From Chryseobacterium sp. Bi04 (GTDB lineage Bacteria > Bacteroidota > Bacteroidia > Flavobacteriales > Weeksellaceae), in the NCBI RefSeq assembly GCF_918698085.1, contig NZ_CAKKLP010000001.1, positions 62,001-126,000 on the forward strand: 64,000 nt of DNA. Direction: 5' to 3'. Below the pieces are notes generated by a model. It was given only the letters and a program-made list of their open reading frames with translations, was not told the DNA's origin and did no database searches. How positions within the stretch are numbered: the stretch's first letter is position 1; the number at the start of each line of letters is the position of its first letter. Both the position numbers and the translations under genes were made by a program. Shown here one piece after another: positions 25,118-33,656 of this stretch.

Positions 25118-26890
25118 TTACTTTACCGGAGTTAGAACGGCATTATCATATTTAATTTCCTTTTTTACGTTCTGATCTACGGCTTCCTTCTTGTCATCAG
25201 CAGGAGCAGGAACCACAGGCTCAGCAGGAGCTACCGCTGCTTTAGGATTATCAAGCGTTCTGGTATCTTTCAGGTCCCATTCTTCTCTTGTTTCCCACAA
25301 TCCTCTTATAACAACTTTTTTATAGAAAATATAGGCATCTTCGGCAAAAGTTTCAGTAGCAAAATCAGCCTCATCCCAATATTTATTTTCATTGTTGTCT
25401 ACTAATATTCTGACAATATACTCTTCAGGTTTCAGTATATCAAATTTCACTTTATCCCCTTTTGTATATCTCTGGTAAATTGCTTTTTCAGAAGAGTCAA
25501 GAAGCTGAATCCAATAGCTTGAAGACGGTGCATTCAGGAGGGTAAATTCAAGGCTGCCAAACTGGTCTACTTTAGCGACGTCAAAATCAAAACGTTTTGA
25601 TTGTGTATTTTTAGCATAGAAAGATGACACTGTTTCTTTTGGAACGGTAAGCTGATATTTCTTCCCGCTGACAAAGTCTGACTGAATCAATATCTGATAC
25701 GGGTTGGTTTCAGAGATTTTGGCTGTAAATTCCTGCGTGGTTAAACTGTCACTTTTCAACACCCATTTTGCAGGGTCGATCTTATCAATGAAATAATTGG
25801 AAGAAATCTTAAAATCAGTTTTCGGAGCTAGTGAACCCCCTCCGTTGTCACTGTTAAGATCCATCACATTTTTCTTATTGTATTTGTAAAATAAGGAAAC
25901 AGTATAGGCGCTGTCTTTTTTCGGACCCTTATCATGCGTGAACACCAGTTTTTCTGTGGTCTCTTGCCCTACATTATTTTTCACGGCATCAAACCAGATT
26001 TTCACAGAATCTGATTTTGGGCTGTGTGTTACCTTTATATCTTTAAGTTTGTCATTCAGTGATTCTACTTTTACATCATCCGGATGGCCTTCAAATGTCA
26101 TAAGAATTCCTCCCGGAACCTCTTTCATTTCAGAATATTTCAAAGGCTTTTTAGAAGGATATACCTTTAAGTTTAATCCTGAAACAGACTTCTCCACCTC
26201 TACCGCTTCTTTTTGAAAACCTATTTTCTCTTTTCCGGGATCATAAACGGAATTTCCATTCTCATCAGCAAATGCTATAATTTTATATTTTCCCGGAGAA
26301 AGGTAATTCATCTCATAATATCCATCATCGTCTACCTTGGTAATATAATAAGGCTTCTGCTTATAATTCATGGTATCTTTAACCTGATAAAGCCCTACCA
26401 CCAATTTATTTTCAGTACTTCCTGTTTTCTTTTTGATGTCTAAAGCGTCTTTTATTTCACCACTTACATACAAGTCATCCAATTTGTCGCCTGTAGAAAA
26501 AGCAAAATTAAAATACCGCAGTGGGTTGGATTCATTATTATCCACAATTGAATTTCCAAAATTGAAATTATAAGTGGTATTGGCCTGTAAAGTATCTGTC
26601 CATTGGATCAGAACATATTTATTGGCAATATTGGAAGGAAGAATTCGCTTTATATTCTTAATTGGCGGCGAAATGATCAGATTCTTATTGATATCTTTCA
26701 ATGTTACGTACTCATCAAAATCCAGGCGGAGTTCGTGAATATCTCTTTTTACATTGATTCTTGTGGTATCAATATTTGAACTTAAAAATCTTGGAGCCAA
26801 AGTATCTTTCGGTCCCCCTACAGGAGAACCTACTCTTGCACATGAATGAACAAGAAAACTGATAACGAATAATAAAAGAAACCTTTTCAT
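25118..26890 (-). CDS. Lipoprotein with Ig-like (Big_5/SbsA-type) N-terminal domain
   Basis: 590 residues from the ATG at 26890, which avoids overlap with the upstream gene's stop region and gives a lipoprotein signal MKRFLLLFVISFLVHSC with Cys17. After GGPKDTLAPR the N-terminal domain (LRLDFDEYVTLKDINKNLIISPP ... ANTTYNFNFG) is the Big_5 fold widespread in Bacteroidota. Beta-rich repeats follow (a carboxypeptidase-regulatory-like segment GYYEMNYLSPGKYKIIAFADENGN). The C-terminal 40 residues are Ala/Pro/Lys rich. Function unknown; probably on the periplasmic face of the outer membrane or surface-exposed. Confidence 0.85.
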   Translation of the reverse strand: MKRFLLLFVISFLVHSCARVGSPVGGPKDTLAPRFLSSNIDTTRINVKRDIHELRLDFDEYVTLKDINKNLIISPPIKNIKRILPSNIANKYVLIQWTDTLQANTTYNFNFGNSIVDNNESNPLRYFNFAFSTGDKLDDLYVSGEIKDALDIKKKTGSTENKLVVGLYQVKDTMNYKQKPYYITKVDDDGYYEMNYLSPGKYKIIAFADENGNSVYDPGKEKIGFQKEAVEVEKSVSGLNLKVYPSKKPLKYSEMKEVPGGILMTFEGHPDDVKVESLNDKLKDIKVTHSPKSDSVKIWFDAVKNNVGQETTEKLVFTHDKGPKKDSAYTVSLFYKYNKKNVMDLNSDNGGGSLAPKTDFKISSNYFIDKIDPAKWVLKSDSLTTQEFTAKISETNPYQILIQSDFVSGKKYQLTVPKETVSSFYAKNTQSKRFDFDVAKVDQFGSLEFTLLNAPSSSYWIQLLDSSEKAIYQRYTKGDKVKFDILKPEEYIVRILVDNNENKYWDEADFATETFAEDAYIFYKKVVIRGLWETREEWDLKDTRTLDNPKAAVAPAEPVVPAPADDKKEAVDQNVKKEIKYDNAVLTPVK

Positions 26891-26915
26891 GAAAATGTTT
26901 AGGCAAAAGTAAACA

Positions 26916-28178
26916 TTATTCTCCAAAAACTTCATGTCCTGAATTCAAAGTATCCTTATTGTCGTTCATTACCGAATGAAGCTTATCTTTCTGTAAAGGG
27001 AAATCTTCAAATAATCCGGACAATGCAAGCGCCGTATATACTTTGCTTGAATATTTATTGCCAATTGCGACAATAGTAACTTTGGACTTCAGAAGATGGG
27101 CAAATACAGAATTACTACCGTGCCACCAACCATTATGATAGGTTAGTTTTTCACCGTTGTCAAAAATTTTCATCCTAAATCCTAATCCATAGTTATTCAT
27201 TCCGGACTTTTCATTGCTGTAAGGCGTAAATACCATCTGCATCAGCTCAGGCTTCAGGAAATCTTTTGAGAACATTGCTTTTGAGAAGTTGTATAAATCT
27301 CTTGGTGTAGTGTATACGTTTTTGTCCCCATAAATAAGATCCAATCTGTCTAAAGGATATAATTTACTTCCTCCATAGTAGAAAGACTGTGCCGCTGTAG
27401 GAATATCTTTTTCCTGAAAAATGTAAGAATTAGTCATTTTTAGTGGTGTAAAAACCATTTCTTTCATGGCCTGAGGAAACGGAGTTTTGGTCACTTTTTC
27501 AATCAATAAAGCCAATAAAGCAAAGTTGGTATTACAGTACATGAATCCTGTATCTGTATCTCTAGCCAGATCCGGCTTGTATTTGATAATCATATTCAGG
27601 ACATCCTGGTTGGTAATAAAAGGTTTGGAAAGTTCTGCTGGCGCAGGCTGTATTTTGGTGATAAAATATTCGTACTTTGGAAGTCCGCTTCTTTGATCCA
27701 ATAAGGTCTGAATAGTAACATTCGGGTATGGAAACCCTGGAAAATATTGGCTAAGATGATCTGAAAGCTTTATTTTCCCTGCTTCCACCAGCTTCATCAT
27801 CGCCATCGCCGTTAATGTTTTTGATACCGATGCAACATGCAAAGGTGTATTTTTATCTATAGGCATCTGGTCTGCCTCTCTTCCGAAACCTCTGTAATTT
27901 TCGTATAAAATCTCATCCCCTTTCGCAACAAGTATTCCGCCACTAAGATCTCCTCCATCCCAGATCTTTTTGTAATACTGATCTATATAATTTACCATTG
28001 TTGGTTTGTCTAAAACCTGGTTATCTGATTGGGTAAAAACCTTTCCAAGATCTACATTTCCGTAGTTAGGGAGATTGGTATCATTTCCCGCTGAAACTTC
28101 TTTGGCCTCAGACTTTTTTTTACAGGAAAATAGGGATAAAAGAACAGTTAAAATAAATACAAAATTACGCGTCTTCAT
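26916..28178 (-). CDS. Serine hydrolase of the beta-lactamase/DD-peptidase fold, lipoprotein
   Basis: 420 residues from the ATG at 28178; the longer frame would begin with TTG. Lipobox Cys19 in LLSLFSC. Catalytic motif SxxK is S117-V-S-K120 in HVASVSKTLTAMAM. The YxN motif is YCNTNF near residue 215, and HNGWWHGS near 355 stands in for KTG. This is the class C / esterase branch (PF00144). Such proteins are usually peptidases or esterases rather than resistance enzymes; there is no direct evidence for a beta-lactam substrate. Confidence 0.88.
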   Translation of the reverse strand: MKTRNFVFILTVLLSLFSCKKKSEAKEVSAGNDTNLPNYGNVDLGKVFTQSDNQVLDKPTMVNYIDQYYKKIWDGGDLSGGILVAKGDEILYENYRGFGREADQMPIDKNTPLHVASVSKTLTAMAMMKLVEAGKIKLSDHLSQYFPGFPYPNVTIQTLLDQRSGLPKYEYFITKIQPAPAELSKPFITNQDVLNMIIKYKPDLARDTDTGFMYCNTNFALLALLIEKVTKTPFPQAMKEMVFTPLKMTNSYIFQEKDIPTAAQSFYYGGSKLYPLDRLDLIYGDKNVYTTPRDLYNFSKAMFSKDFLKPELMQMVFTPYSNEKSGMNNYGLGFRMKIFDNGEKLTYHNGWWHGSNSVFAHLLKSKVTIVAIGNKYSSKVYTALALSGLFEDFPLQKDKLHSVMNDNKDTLNSGHEVFGE

Positions 28179-28305
28179 GAGATTCAAAAATGAGCGGCAA
28201 TTTAATAAAACTCGAAAATAAATAATAAATATAGAGTGATATTATGAATTATTTAACATAAACGAAAGAATCAGCAATAGGAAAATTTACTGATTCTTTA
28301 TTGTG

Positions 28306-29235
28306 TTAGCCAAAAGAGGCTATTATTTTATCTACAATGAATTGTGCCAGTTTTTCTTTACTCTGATGAGTCCAGCCGGCAATATGAGGTGTTACAATAG
28401 CCTTTTCTGATTCTAGAAGAAATTTTAAATCTTCATTTTCCGTTTCTATATTTTCAAAAGAAGATTTTTCATATTCCAGAACATCCAGGCAGGTTCCTTT
28501 TACTTTTCCTGATTTTAAAGCCTCTACTAAACTTTTAGTCTTTACATTCTTTCCTCTTGCTGTATTCACAAAATAAAAGTCATTCTCCATCTCAGCAATA
28601 AAGCTTTCATCAATCAGATAATGAGTTTCTGAAGTAAGAGGAATATGAAGGCTTACAATATCTGCAGACTGCTTCAGTTCTTCTATACTAACCTGTGTGG
28701 CAAATTCATCGGAAAGTCCCGGAAGGATATCATGAAAAATCACTTTACATCCAAAGCCTGAGAATCTTTTGGCGGTAGCTTTTCCCATATTTCCGTATCC
28801 TATAAGGCCTACTGTTTTTCCCAACAGTTCATCACCTCTGTTTTCTTCGCGTTTCCAGATACCGTTTTTTACTTCCTGAGAAGCAATAAACAACCTGTTC
28901 ATTATCACCAACAGCATTCCTACTACATGTTCTGCAACAGAATCTCTGTTGCCTTCAGGAGAGTTGATCAGCTGAATTCCCAATTCTTCAGCAACAGGAA
29001 TATCGATATTCTCCATTCCCGCTCCTACTCTTGCTATAAACTTCAGGTTCCTGCCTTTTTCAAGGAAATTTTTATCCAGTGGAATTCTGCTTCTGATGAT
29101 AATACCATCATAATGTTCGATTTTATGGCAAACCTCATCATAAGAAGAAGTAAAATCTTCTTCCAAAATAAAGCTCCTGGCCAGAAGCTGTTCGGTAATA
29201 AGAGGGTGATTTTTATCTAAAAGAAGTATTTTCAT
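28306..29235 (-). CDS. D-2-hydroxyacid dehydrogenase (phosphoglycerate dehydrogenase-like)
   Basis: 309 residues. NAD-binding motif GLIGYGNMGKATAKRF near residue 146, followed by the usual NTARGKNV (catalytic Arg), DVLEYE region (catalytic Glu) and HIAGWTHQ (catalytic His). The N-terminal part (ARVGAGMENIDI, SPEGNRDSVAEHV) is of SerA type, but the C-terminal ACT regulatory domain is absent. It may act in serine synthesis or on another 2-hydroxyacid; the absence of serC nearby leaves this open. Confidence 0.9.
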   Translation of the reverse strand: MKILLLDKNHPLITEQLLARSFILEEDFTSSYDEVCHKIEHYDGIIIRSRIPLDKNFLEKGRNLKFIARVGAGMENIDIPVAEELGIQLINSPEGNRDSVAEHVVGMLLVIMNRLFIASQEVKNGIWKREENRGDELLGKTVGLIGYGNMGKATAKRFSGFGCKVIFHDILPGLSDEFATQVSIEELKQSADIVSLHIPLTSETHYLIDESFIAEMENDFYFVNTARGKNVKTKSLVEALKSGKVKGTCLDVLEYEKSSFENIETENEDLKFLLESEKAIVTPHIAGWTHQSKEKLAQFIVDKIIASFG

Positions 29236-29240
29236 AGCTT

Positions 29241-29279
29241 AAACACAAATGACACAAATTATTTTCACAACTAACACAG
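29241..29279 (+). repeat. Left flank repeat of the GxxExxY cassette
   Basis: AACACAAATGACACAAATT followed by CACAACTAACACAG, immediately downstream of the GxxExxY stop codon. It is composed of CACAAAT units and is an imperfect inverted counterpart of the repeat at 29700-29742. Confidence 0.55.
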
Positions 29280-29280
29280 A

Positions 29281-29667
29281 TTATAATGTACCATTGATCA
29301 CTCTTTTTACTCCGTTTTTAAATTGAAGAGTATTAAAGTTAATCAACATTCCAAGTTTACAGTTACTCAGCCGAAGATAAGTAAGTATCTGAGCTAAGTG
29401 GACATCGTTTAAAGCTTCTACAGACTTTATTTCTAATACAAATTTTTTCTCAATCAGAAAATCGAGTCTATAGCCTACATCCAGTTTTACCTCATCATAA
29501 ATCAAGGGCATCGGCTTTTGTTTTTCTACAAGAAGATCATGCTTATTCAGTTCATAAAACATACATTCTTCATATGCACTTTCTAAAAGTCCGGGACCTA
29601 AAGATTTATGAACCAGATATCCTGCTTCGTAAACAATTCTTGATATATCATTTTCAGAAATATCCAT
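29281..29667 (-). CDS. GxxExxY family protein (PD-(D/E)XK-like)
   Basis: 128 residues, full length. The family signature is GPGLLESAYEECMFYEL (G-x-x-E-x-x-Y) near residue 23. LDVGYRLDFLIEKKFVLEIKSV holds the Asp and the E-x-K expected of the PD-(D/E)XK fold (PDDEXK_3), followed by HLAQILTYLRLSNCKLGMLINF. These proteins occur in many copies in environmental bacteria; the function is not established, and a nuclease activity is inference from the fold. Here it sits alone between a dehydrogenase and a thioesterase gene, flanked by inverted ATTTGTG-rich repeats. Confidence 0.9.
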   Translation of the reverse strand: MDISENDISRIVYEAGYLVHKSLGPGLLESAYEECMFYELNKHDLLVEKQKPMPLIYDEVKLDVGYRLDFLIEKKFVLEIKSVEALNDVHLAQILTYLRLSNCKLGMLINFNTLQFKNGVKRVINGTL

Positions 29668-29699
29668 TTTTAGTATTTTTCATCTTGACGGGCATCAAT

Positions 29700-29742
29700 C
29701 ATTTGTGAGAATTTGTGCCAGGCATTTGTGATATTTGTGTTT
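29700..29742 (+). repeat. Right flank repeat of the GxxExxY cassette
   Basis: Four ATTTGTG units at irregular spacing (ATTTGTGAGA, ATTTGTGCC, ATTTGTGAT, ATTTGTGTTT), 33 bases upstream of the start codon. The reverse complement resembles the left flank repeat at 29241-29279. Confidence 0.55.
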
Positions 29743-29751
29743 TTATATGTT

Positions 29752-30294
29752 TTATTTTTTATCCTTCTTTGGCTCTTGTGGCTCCTGAAATAATTTTTTA
29801 AGCTCTACAGACTCCAGCGGTTTCATTCTTCCGGAAAGAATTAAAGAAAGTTCTTTTCTACGGAATGCCGCAGCAAATCTTTCTTTTTCCTCTTCTGTTT
29901 CCGGAACCATTTCCGGGATAGGAATAGGACGGTTAAATTCATCTACTGCAACGAAAGTATAAATACCCGCATTGGTGTGAATTTTCTTCTGATTGATCGG
30001 ATCATCCAGCCATACATCCACATACACTTCCATAGAAGTGGAAAATGCTCTGGAAACTTTAGATTCCAGGACTACCACTCCACCTTCCGGAATGGGATGA
30101 TTAAAGGAAACGTGATTTACAGAAGCTGTTACCACTCTTCTTTCACAGTGTCTTGCTGCAGAAATAGACGCGCAACGGTCCATTTTTGCTAAAAGCTCAC
30201 CACCAAAAAGGTTTCTTAAAGAATTTGTTTCGTTCGGAAGAACAATGTTAGTCATAATGGTCAGAGATTCTGACGCTTTTTTTATTTTTGCCAT
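29752..30294 (-). CDS. Acyl-CoA thioesterase, hotdog fold
   Basis: 180 residues. The hotdog core is MTNIVLPNETNSLRNLFGGELLAKMDRCASISAARHC with the catalytic Asp-containing helix (GGELLAKMD), then VVTASVNHVSFNHPIPEGGVVVLESKV. This matches the YciA/BFIT-type acyl-CoA hydrolases, which release fatty acids from CoA in the cytoplasm. The C-terminal 40 residues are charged and lack a domain. Its start overlaps the end of the HU-like gene by 13 bases, so they are co-translated. Confidence 0.9.
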   Translation of the reverse strand: MAKIKKASESLTIMTNIVLPNETNSLRNLFGGELLAKMDRCASISAARHCERRVVTASVNHVSFNHPIPEGGVVVLESKVSRAFSTSMEVYVDVWLDDPINQKKIHTNAGIYTFVAVDEFNRPIPIPEMVPETEEEKERFAAAFRRKELSLILSGRMKPLESVELKKLFQEPQEPKKDKK

Positions 30295-31034
30295 CTAGTC
30301 TTAGTGTTGTTTCGGGCAGCCGGAGCAGGTTTTGTTCCTTTTACGGCAGGTTTTACTAATGAATCTTTTTTCAGGGAATCTGAAACAGCCATTTCCGGGG
30401 TATGGGCTACCACTTTTACTGTATCTTTCACAATTCTATGGGTAGAAGTCTGTACAGAAACATTATTAAAGGATTTCTTTCCAAAAATAAACTCCTGTTT
30501 AGCATAGGCCAGGTAAAGGATTCCCGCCACCGGAATAATCAGCAGAAAAATCCAGAGGATTGTTTTCTTGAATTTATAGTCCTTTTCCCTGTTTTCTGAA
30601 GCTTGTACTTTCTCTCCATTATTGATATCTGAAAACCTGATTTCTTCTAATCCATAAAAATCGGGATGTCCTGATTCTATTCTTTTTCCCTTGAAATGGG
30701 TATGCCCTTCTTCAATGAAAATGTTTCCAAGATTTTGAATTTCAAGAATCTGTTCTGCCTGAAGTTTTTTCTTCCAAAAATCAGTCTGGATCTTAAGATC
30801 GCTTCTGGAAGCCTCCAAAGACATTTGTTTTTGTCCGGCTATAAAAGCAATCAGCTCTTCAGACTGTACTTCATAATCTATGGTAAAATCAATCTGACTG
30901 GCTGGCGGAAGTATACTCCCATTTTCAGAATTAATAATGGCCTTAGAATTTTTCAGGGAAAACACGCCAAAGCCTGGAACTGTAGCAGTTCCAAATTGTT
31001 TCAAGTATTCTAAAATATATGCTGAAATATTCAT
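30282..31034 (-). CDS. Membrane protein with N-terminal HU-like (CCDC81-type) domain
   Basis: 250 residues. The N-terminal 130 residues fit the HU-CCDC81 pattern (YILEYLKQFGTATVPGFGVFSLK, then FTIDYEVQSEELIAFIAGQKQMS and LGNIFIEEGHTHFKG). A single membrane helix follows at about 165-188 (ILWIFLLIIPVAGILYLAYA), then a Lys/Pro/Ala-rich tail. The domain would be cytoplasmic and the tail periplasmic. In Bacteroidota such proteins are suspected to link the envelope to DNA or to bind glycans at septa; this is not established. Confidence 0.7.
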   Translation of the reverse strand: MNISAYILEYLKQFGTATVPGFGVFSLKNSKAIINSENGSILPPASQIDFTIDYEVQSEELIAFIAGQKQMSLEASRSDLKIQTDFWKKKLQAEQILEIQNLGNIFIEEGHTHFKGKRIESGHPDFYGLEEIRFSDINNGEKVQASENREKDYKFKKTILWIFLLIIPVAGILYLAYAKQEFIFGKKSFNNVSVQTSTHRIVKDTVKVVAHTPEMAVSDSLKKDSLVKPAVKGTKPAPAARNNTKTRWQK

Positions 31035-31088
31035 TTGGCAGCAAATTTATAACTTTTTCATGACTTTTTAAGACATTTAATCCTATAT

Positions 31089-31115
31089 AAAAAAAGACCG
31101 CCGGAACAGTCTTTT
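31089..31115 (-). terminator. Terminator of the TonB receptor gene
   Basis: AAAGAC / GTCTTT arms with a ten-base GC-rich loop; on the minus strand it is followed by a run of T. Confidence 0.65.
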
Positions 31116-31259
31116 GTCTATTATCTATTAAAATAGGGATAACGTTACCTATAATACCTTTTAACTACAAAAGCTATTGTATAAAATTCAAAATCAGATT
31201 AGGCTGTAAACATAACTCACTATACAATTCTATAATTCTTTATCACAACTCATTACACA

Positions 31260-33377
31260 TTATTGAATTTTCCAGCTGATTCCAAACATAAAGTTTGTTC
31301 CTGCCTGCGAAAAATAATAAGGCGCTCCCTCATATACGGAACCATTGTTAACATATTTTTTATTGAACAGATTATTGACCAATAACTTCAATGCAATATC
31401 ATTGTTAGCAATTTTAAATTGATACTGTGCATTAAAATCTGTCAGGAAATAATCTTTAAGCTCGAAATTTTTATCTTCTGTATTATCAAGATACTGTTTT
31501 CCAACATACTGATTCATCAGGGCAAACTGGAAATTTTGAGTTGGATTAAATTTTAACCCTAGATTGGCAACTACATCCGGAGAGAATGAAATTTGAGTAT
31601 TTCCCAGGTTTACTGGCACTTCTCCATTCTTGACATTGAAATCCTGATTTCTGTTCTGGCTTAAGCTTACATTTCCTGAAACTTCCCATTGTTTTGATAA
31701 TTTTGCCAATGCTCCGATTTCCATCCCTCTTCTGTAGCTCTTTCCTGAGTTGGTTCTGATAAATGCCCCCACATTACTAAGCTCTCCATTCAACACTAAC
31801 TGATTGACATAGTACATATAATAAATGTTTGCTGTAAAGGATAAAAATCCAAATTGCTTTTCCAGACCGGCTTCAAAGTCATGAAGCTTTTCAGGTTTAA
31901 TATCATGGTTAGACATTATATCTTCCCTGTTTGGCTCACGATGGGCATGGGCATATGATAAAAATACCTTGCCTCCGCTGATTCTGTAATTTACCCCAGC
32001 TTTTGGATTAAAAAACAGCCAGTTTTTATCAAGATCTGCACCTTCTTTGTCTCCAGCCATTAAAATCTTGGTATTGTAACTGATATTTCTAAGCTGTAAA
32101 TCACCGAAAAATTCAAAATCATCCATTGTAAACAAAGCCTTTGCAAATCCTGAGACTTCATTCTTTACAGAACGGTTTCTGTAATATTCGCTTTTATCAA
32201 TCTGCGGATAAAATACGCCGGTAACATTTCCAAAATGTCTTCCGTAATACTGGTTGGCCACTGCTCCAAAATTTAAATCAAGATTTTCAAACTTCCCGTA
32301 AAGCGTTGAAACTACTCCGTAAAAGTCATTATTCAGCCATTTTTTTCTGATAAAATCTGAATATTTAATGGTTTGTCCGTTTTCAATAATATCAGGGAGA
32401 TTATATCTTGAAAAAGTATTTTCCTGTTTATAATTTTCATAGTACCCTTTCCCTTTGGTATAATGAAAAGTTGTTTCCAGATTCCAGCGATCATTTAGCT
32501 TTTGCTCCCAAAGCAACTGATAATGATTCTGTCTGTAATTATCTGTCTCATTATCATAGAATCCTACAACATTCTCCCAGCTGGCATCATAGATAGCCCC
32601 TGAACCATTAAATTTAGGGTTTGTTTCCCACATTTGCCGGCTAATCCCGCCCCAGGCCTGATAGGTTTTTTCTTTTCCACCAAAAGCCATTAAACGTATT
32701 TTTGTTTTCCCTTCTTCAAATAAGGCCGTAAAATTGTAAGAATGTAAGTCTGATGAAGCCCGGTCTATATATCCATCAGAATGAATACGGGTGTATCTTC
32801 CCATCACGGAAAGACGATTCTTCCAGAACTTTCCGGAACCTATTTCAGCTGAATATTTATAGGTATTAAAAGAACCGTAGCTATCATCTGTTTTAAAATA
32901 AAACTTTTCTTCCGGCTCCTTTGAGATCACATTGATACTTGCCCCAAAAGCAGAAACTCCATTATTGGAAGTTCCCACACCTCTTTGAATGACAATCTGT
33001 GAAGCAGAACTTGTAAGATCCGGAACATTTACGAAAAATGTACCCTGGCTTTCAGAATCATTGTAAGGAACCCCGTTCATCATTACATTAATTGCTGATC
33101 CTGATACCCCACGAATTCTAAAACCGGTATACCCCACGCCATTACCAGCATCTGAAGTAGCAATAACCGAGGTTTGATTTTTTAAAAGAATAGGAAGGTC
33201 CTGACCGAGGTTTTTTCCGTCTAAGTCTTTCTGAACATTAATAATCTCCTTCGCAACCGGAAGTCTCTTGGTGAAATTTACCCCTTCAATCTCTCTTATC
33301 TTCAGAGAGTCCTTATGTTGAGCCTGCATAAAGGCTGCTGAGCCTACGGTAAGCCCTAAAAAAAATAATCCTTTCAT
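31260..33377 (-). CDS. TonB-dependent outer-membrane receptor, probable thiamine transporter
   Basis: 705 residues from the ATG at 33377 (a second ATG six codons upstream at 33395 is possible). Signal peptide MKGLFFLGLTVGSAAFMQAQ. The plug domain begins near EGVNFTKRLP and has TGFRIRGVSGSAINVMMNGVPYN and VIQRGVGTSNNGVSAFGASINV. A beta-barrel of about 500 residues ends in a terminal aromatic-rich strand (FMFGISWKIQ). No carboxypeptidase-like extension or SusD partner. The leader carries a TPP riboswitch, which points to uptake of thiamine or a precursor across the outer membrane, as proposed for the OMR1/OMthi receptors of Bacteroidota. Confidence 0.92.
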   Translation of the reverse strand: MKGLFFLGLTVGSAAFMQAQHKDSLKIREIEGVNFTKRLPVAKEIINVQKDLDGKNLGQDLPILLKNQTSVIATSDAGNGVGYTGFRIRGVSGSAINVMMNGVPYNDSESQGTFFVNVPDLTSSASQIVIQRGVGTSNNGVSAFGASINVISKEPEEKFYFKTDDSYGSFNTYKYSAEIGSGKFWKNRLSVMGRYTRIHSDGYIDRASSDLHSYNFTALFEEGKTKIRLMAFGGKEKTYQAWGGISRQMWETNPKFNGSGAIYDASWENVVGFYDNETDNYRQNHYQLLWEQKLNDRWNLETTFHYTKGKGYYENYKQENTFSRYNLPDIIENGQTIKYSDFIRKKWLNNDFYGVVSTLYGKFENLDLNFGAVANQYYGRHFGNVTGVFYPQIDKSEYYRNRSVKNEVSGFAKALFTMDDFEFFGDLQLRNISYNTKILMAGDKEGADLDKNWLFFNPKAGVNYRISGGKVFLSYAHAHREPNREDIMSNHDIKPEKLHDFEAGLEKQFGFLSFTANIYYMYYVNQLVLNGELSNVGAFIRTNSGKSYRRGMEIGALAKLSKQWEVSGNVSLSQNRNQDFNVKNGEVPVNLGNTQISFSPDVVANLGLKFNPTQNFQFALMNQYVGKQYLDNTEDKNFELKDYFLTDFNAQYQFKIANNDIALKLLVNNLFNKKYVNNGSVYEGAPYYFSQAGTNFMFGISWKIQ

Positions 33378-33454
33378 TCTATAAATCTTTAACATTTAAT
33401 GAATAAAAGGGGATCGATAAGATATTATACATTTCGACTTATAACAGTCGGTGT

Positions 33455-33520
33455 GTCCCTAAACAGCATTACCTGTTCCAGGTTCATTGGGTATAATCTC
33501 AGCCTGTTAAAGCACCCCTT
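33455..33520 (-). ncRNA. TPP riboswitch (THI element) of the TonB receptor gene
   Basis: On the minus strand: AAGGGGTGC, a short P3 arm (TTTAACAGG), the invariant CTGAGATTATACCC, then GAACCTGGAACAGGTAATGC and TTTAGGGAC. These are the conserved THI-box blocks in order, including the CUGAGA motif and the P4/P5 side. The P3 stem is short. It begins about six bases after the predicted transcription start and lies about 80 bases before the start codon. Confidence 0.93.
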
Positions 33521-33531
33521 TATTTCAGCTG

Positions 33532-33539
33532 CAAAATTA
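33532..33539 (-). promoter_or_regulatory. Probable -7 box of the TonB receptor gene
   Basis: TAATTTTG on the minus strand, just upstream of the TPP riboswitch. Confidence 0.55.
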
Positions 33540-33656
33540 CAAAAAATATACGAGATGTGAGAATCAGGTACGGGATGTGGGTAGGTGACTTAAGATAGAA
33601 AGTTTTTTGTTTTAGAAAATATGGTAGATTATCAGATTACGACTCATAGCTCATCA

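Noticed and set aside
26916-28178. Beta-lactam resistance gene
   Set aside because: The SxxK/YxN/HxG set fits the broad PF00144 hydrolase family; nothing in the sequence points to an actual resistance enzyme.
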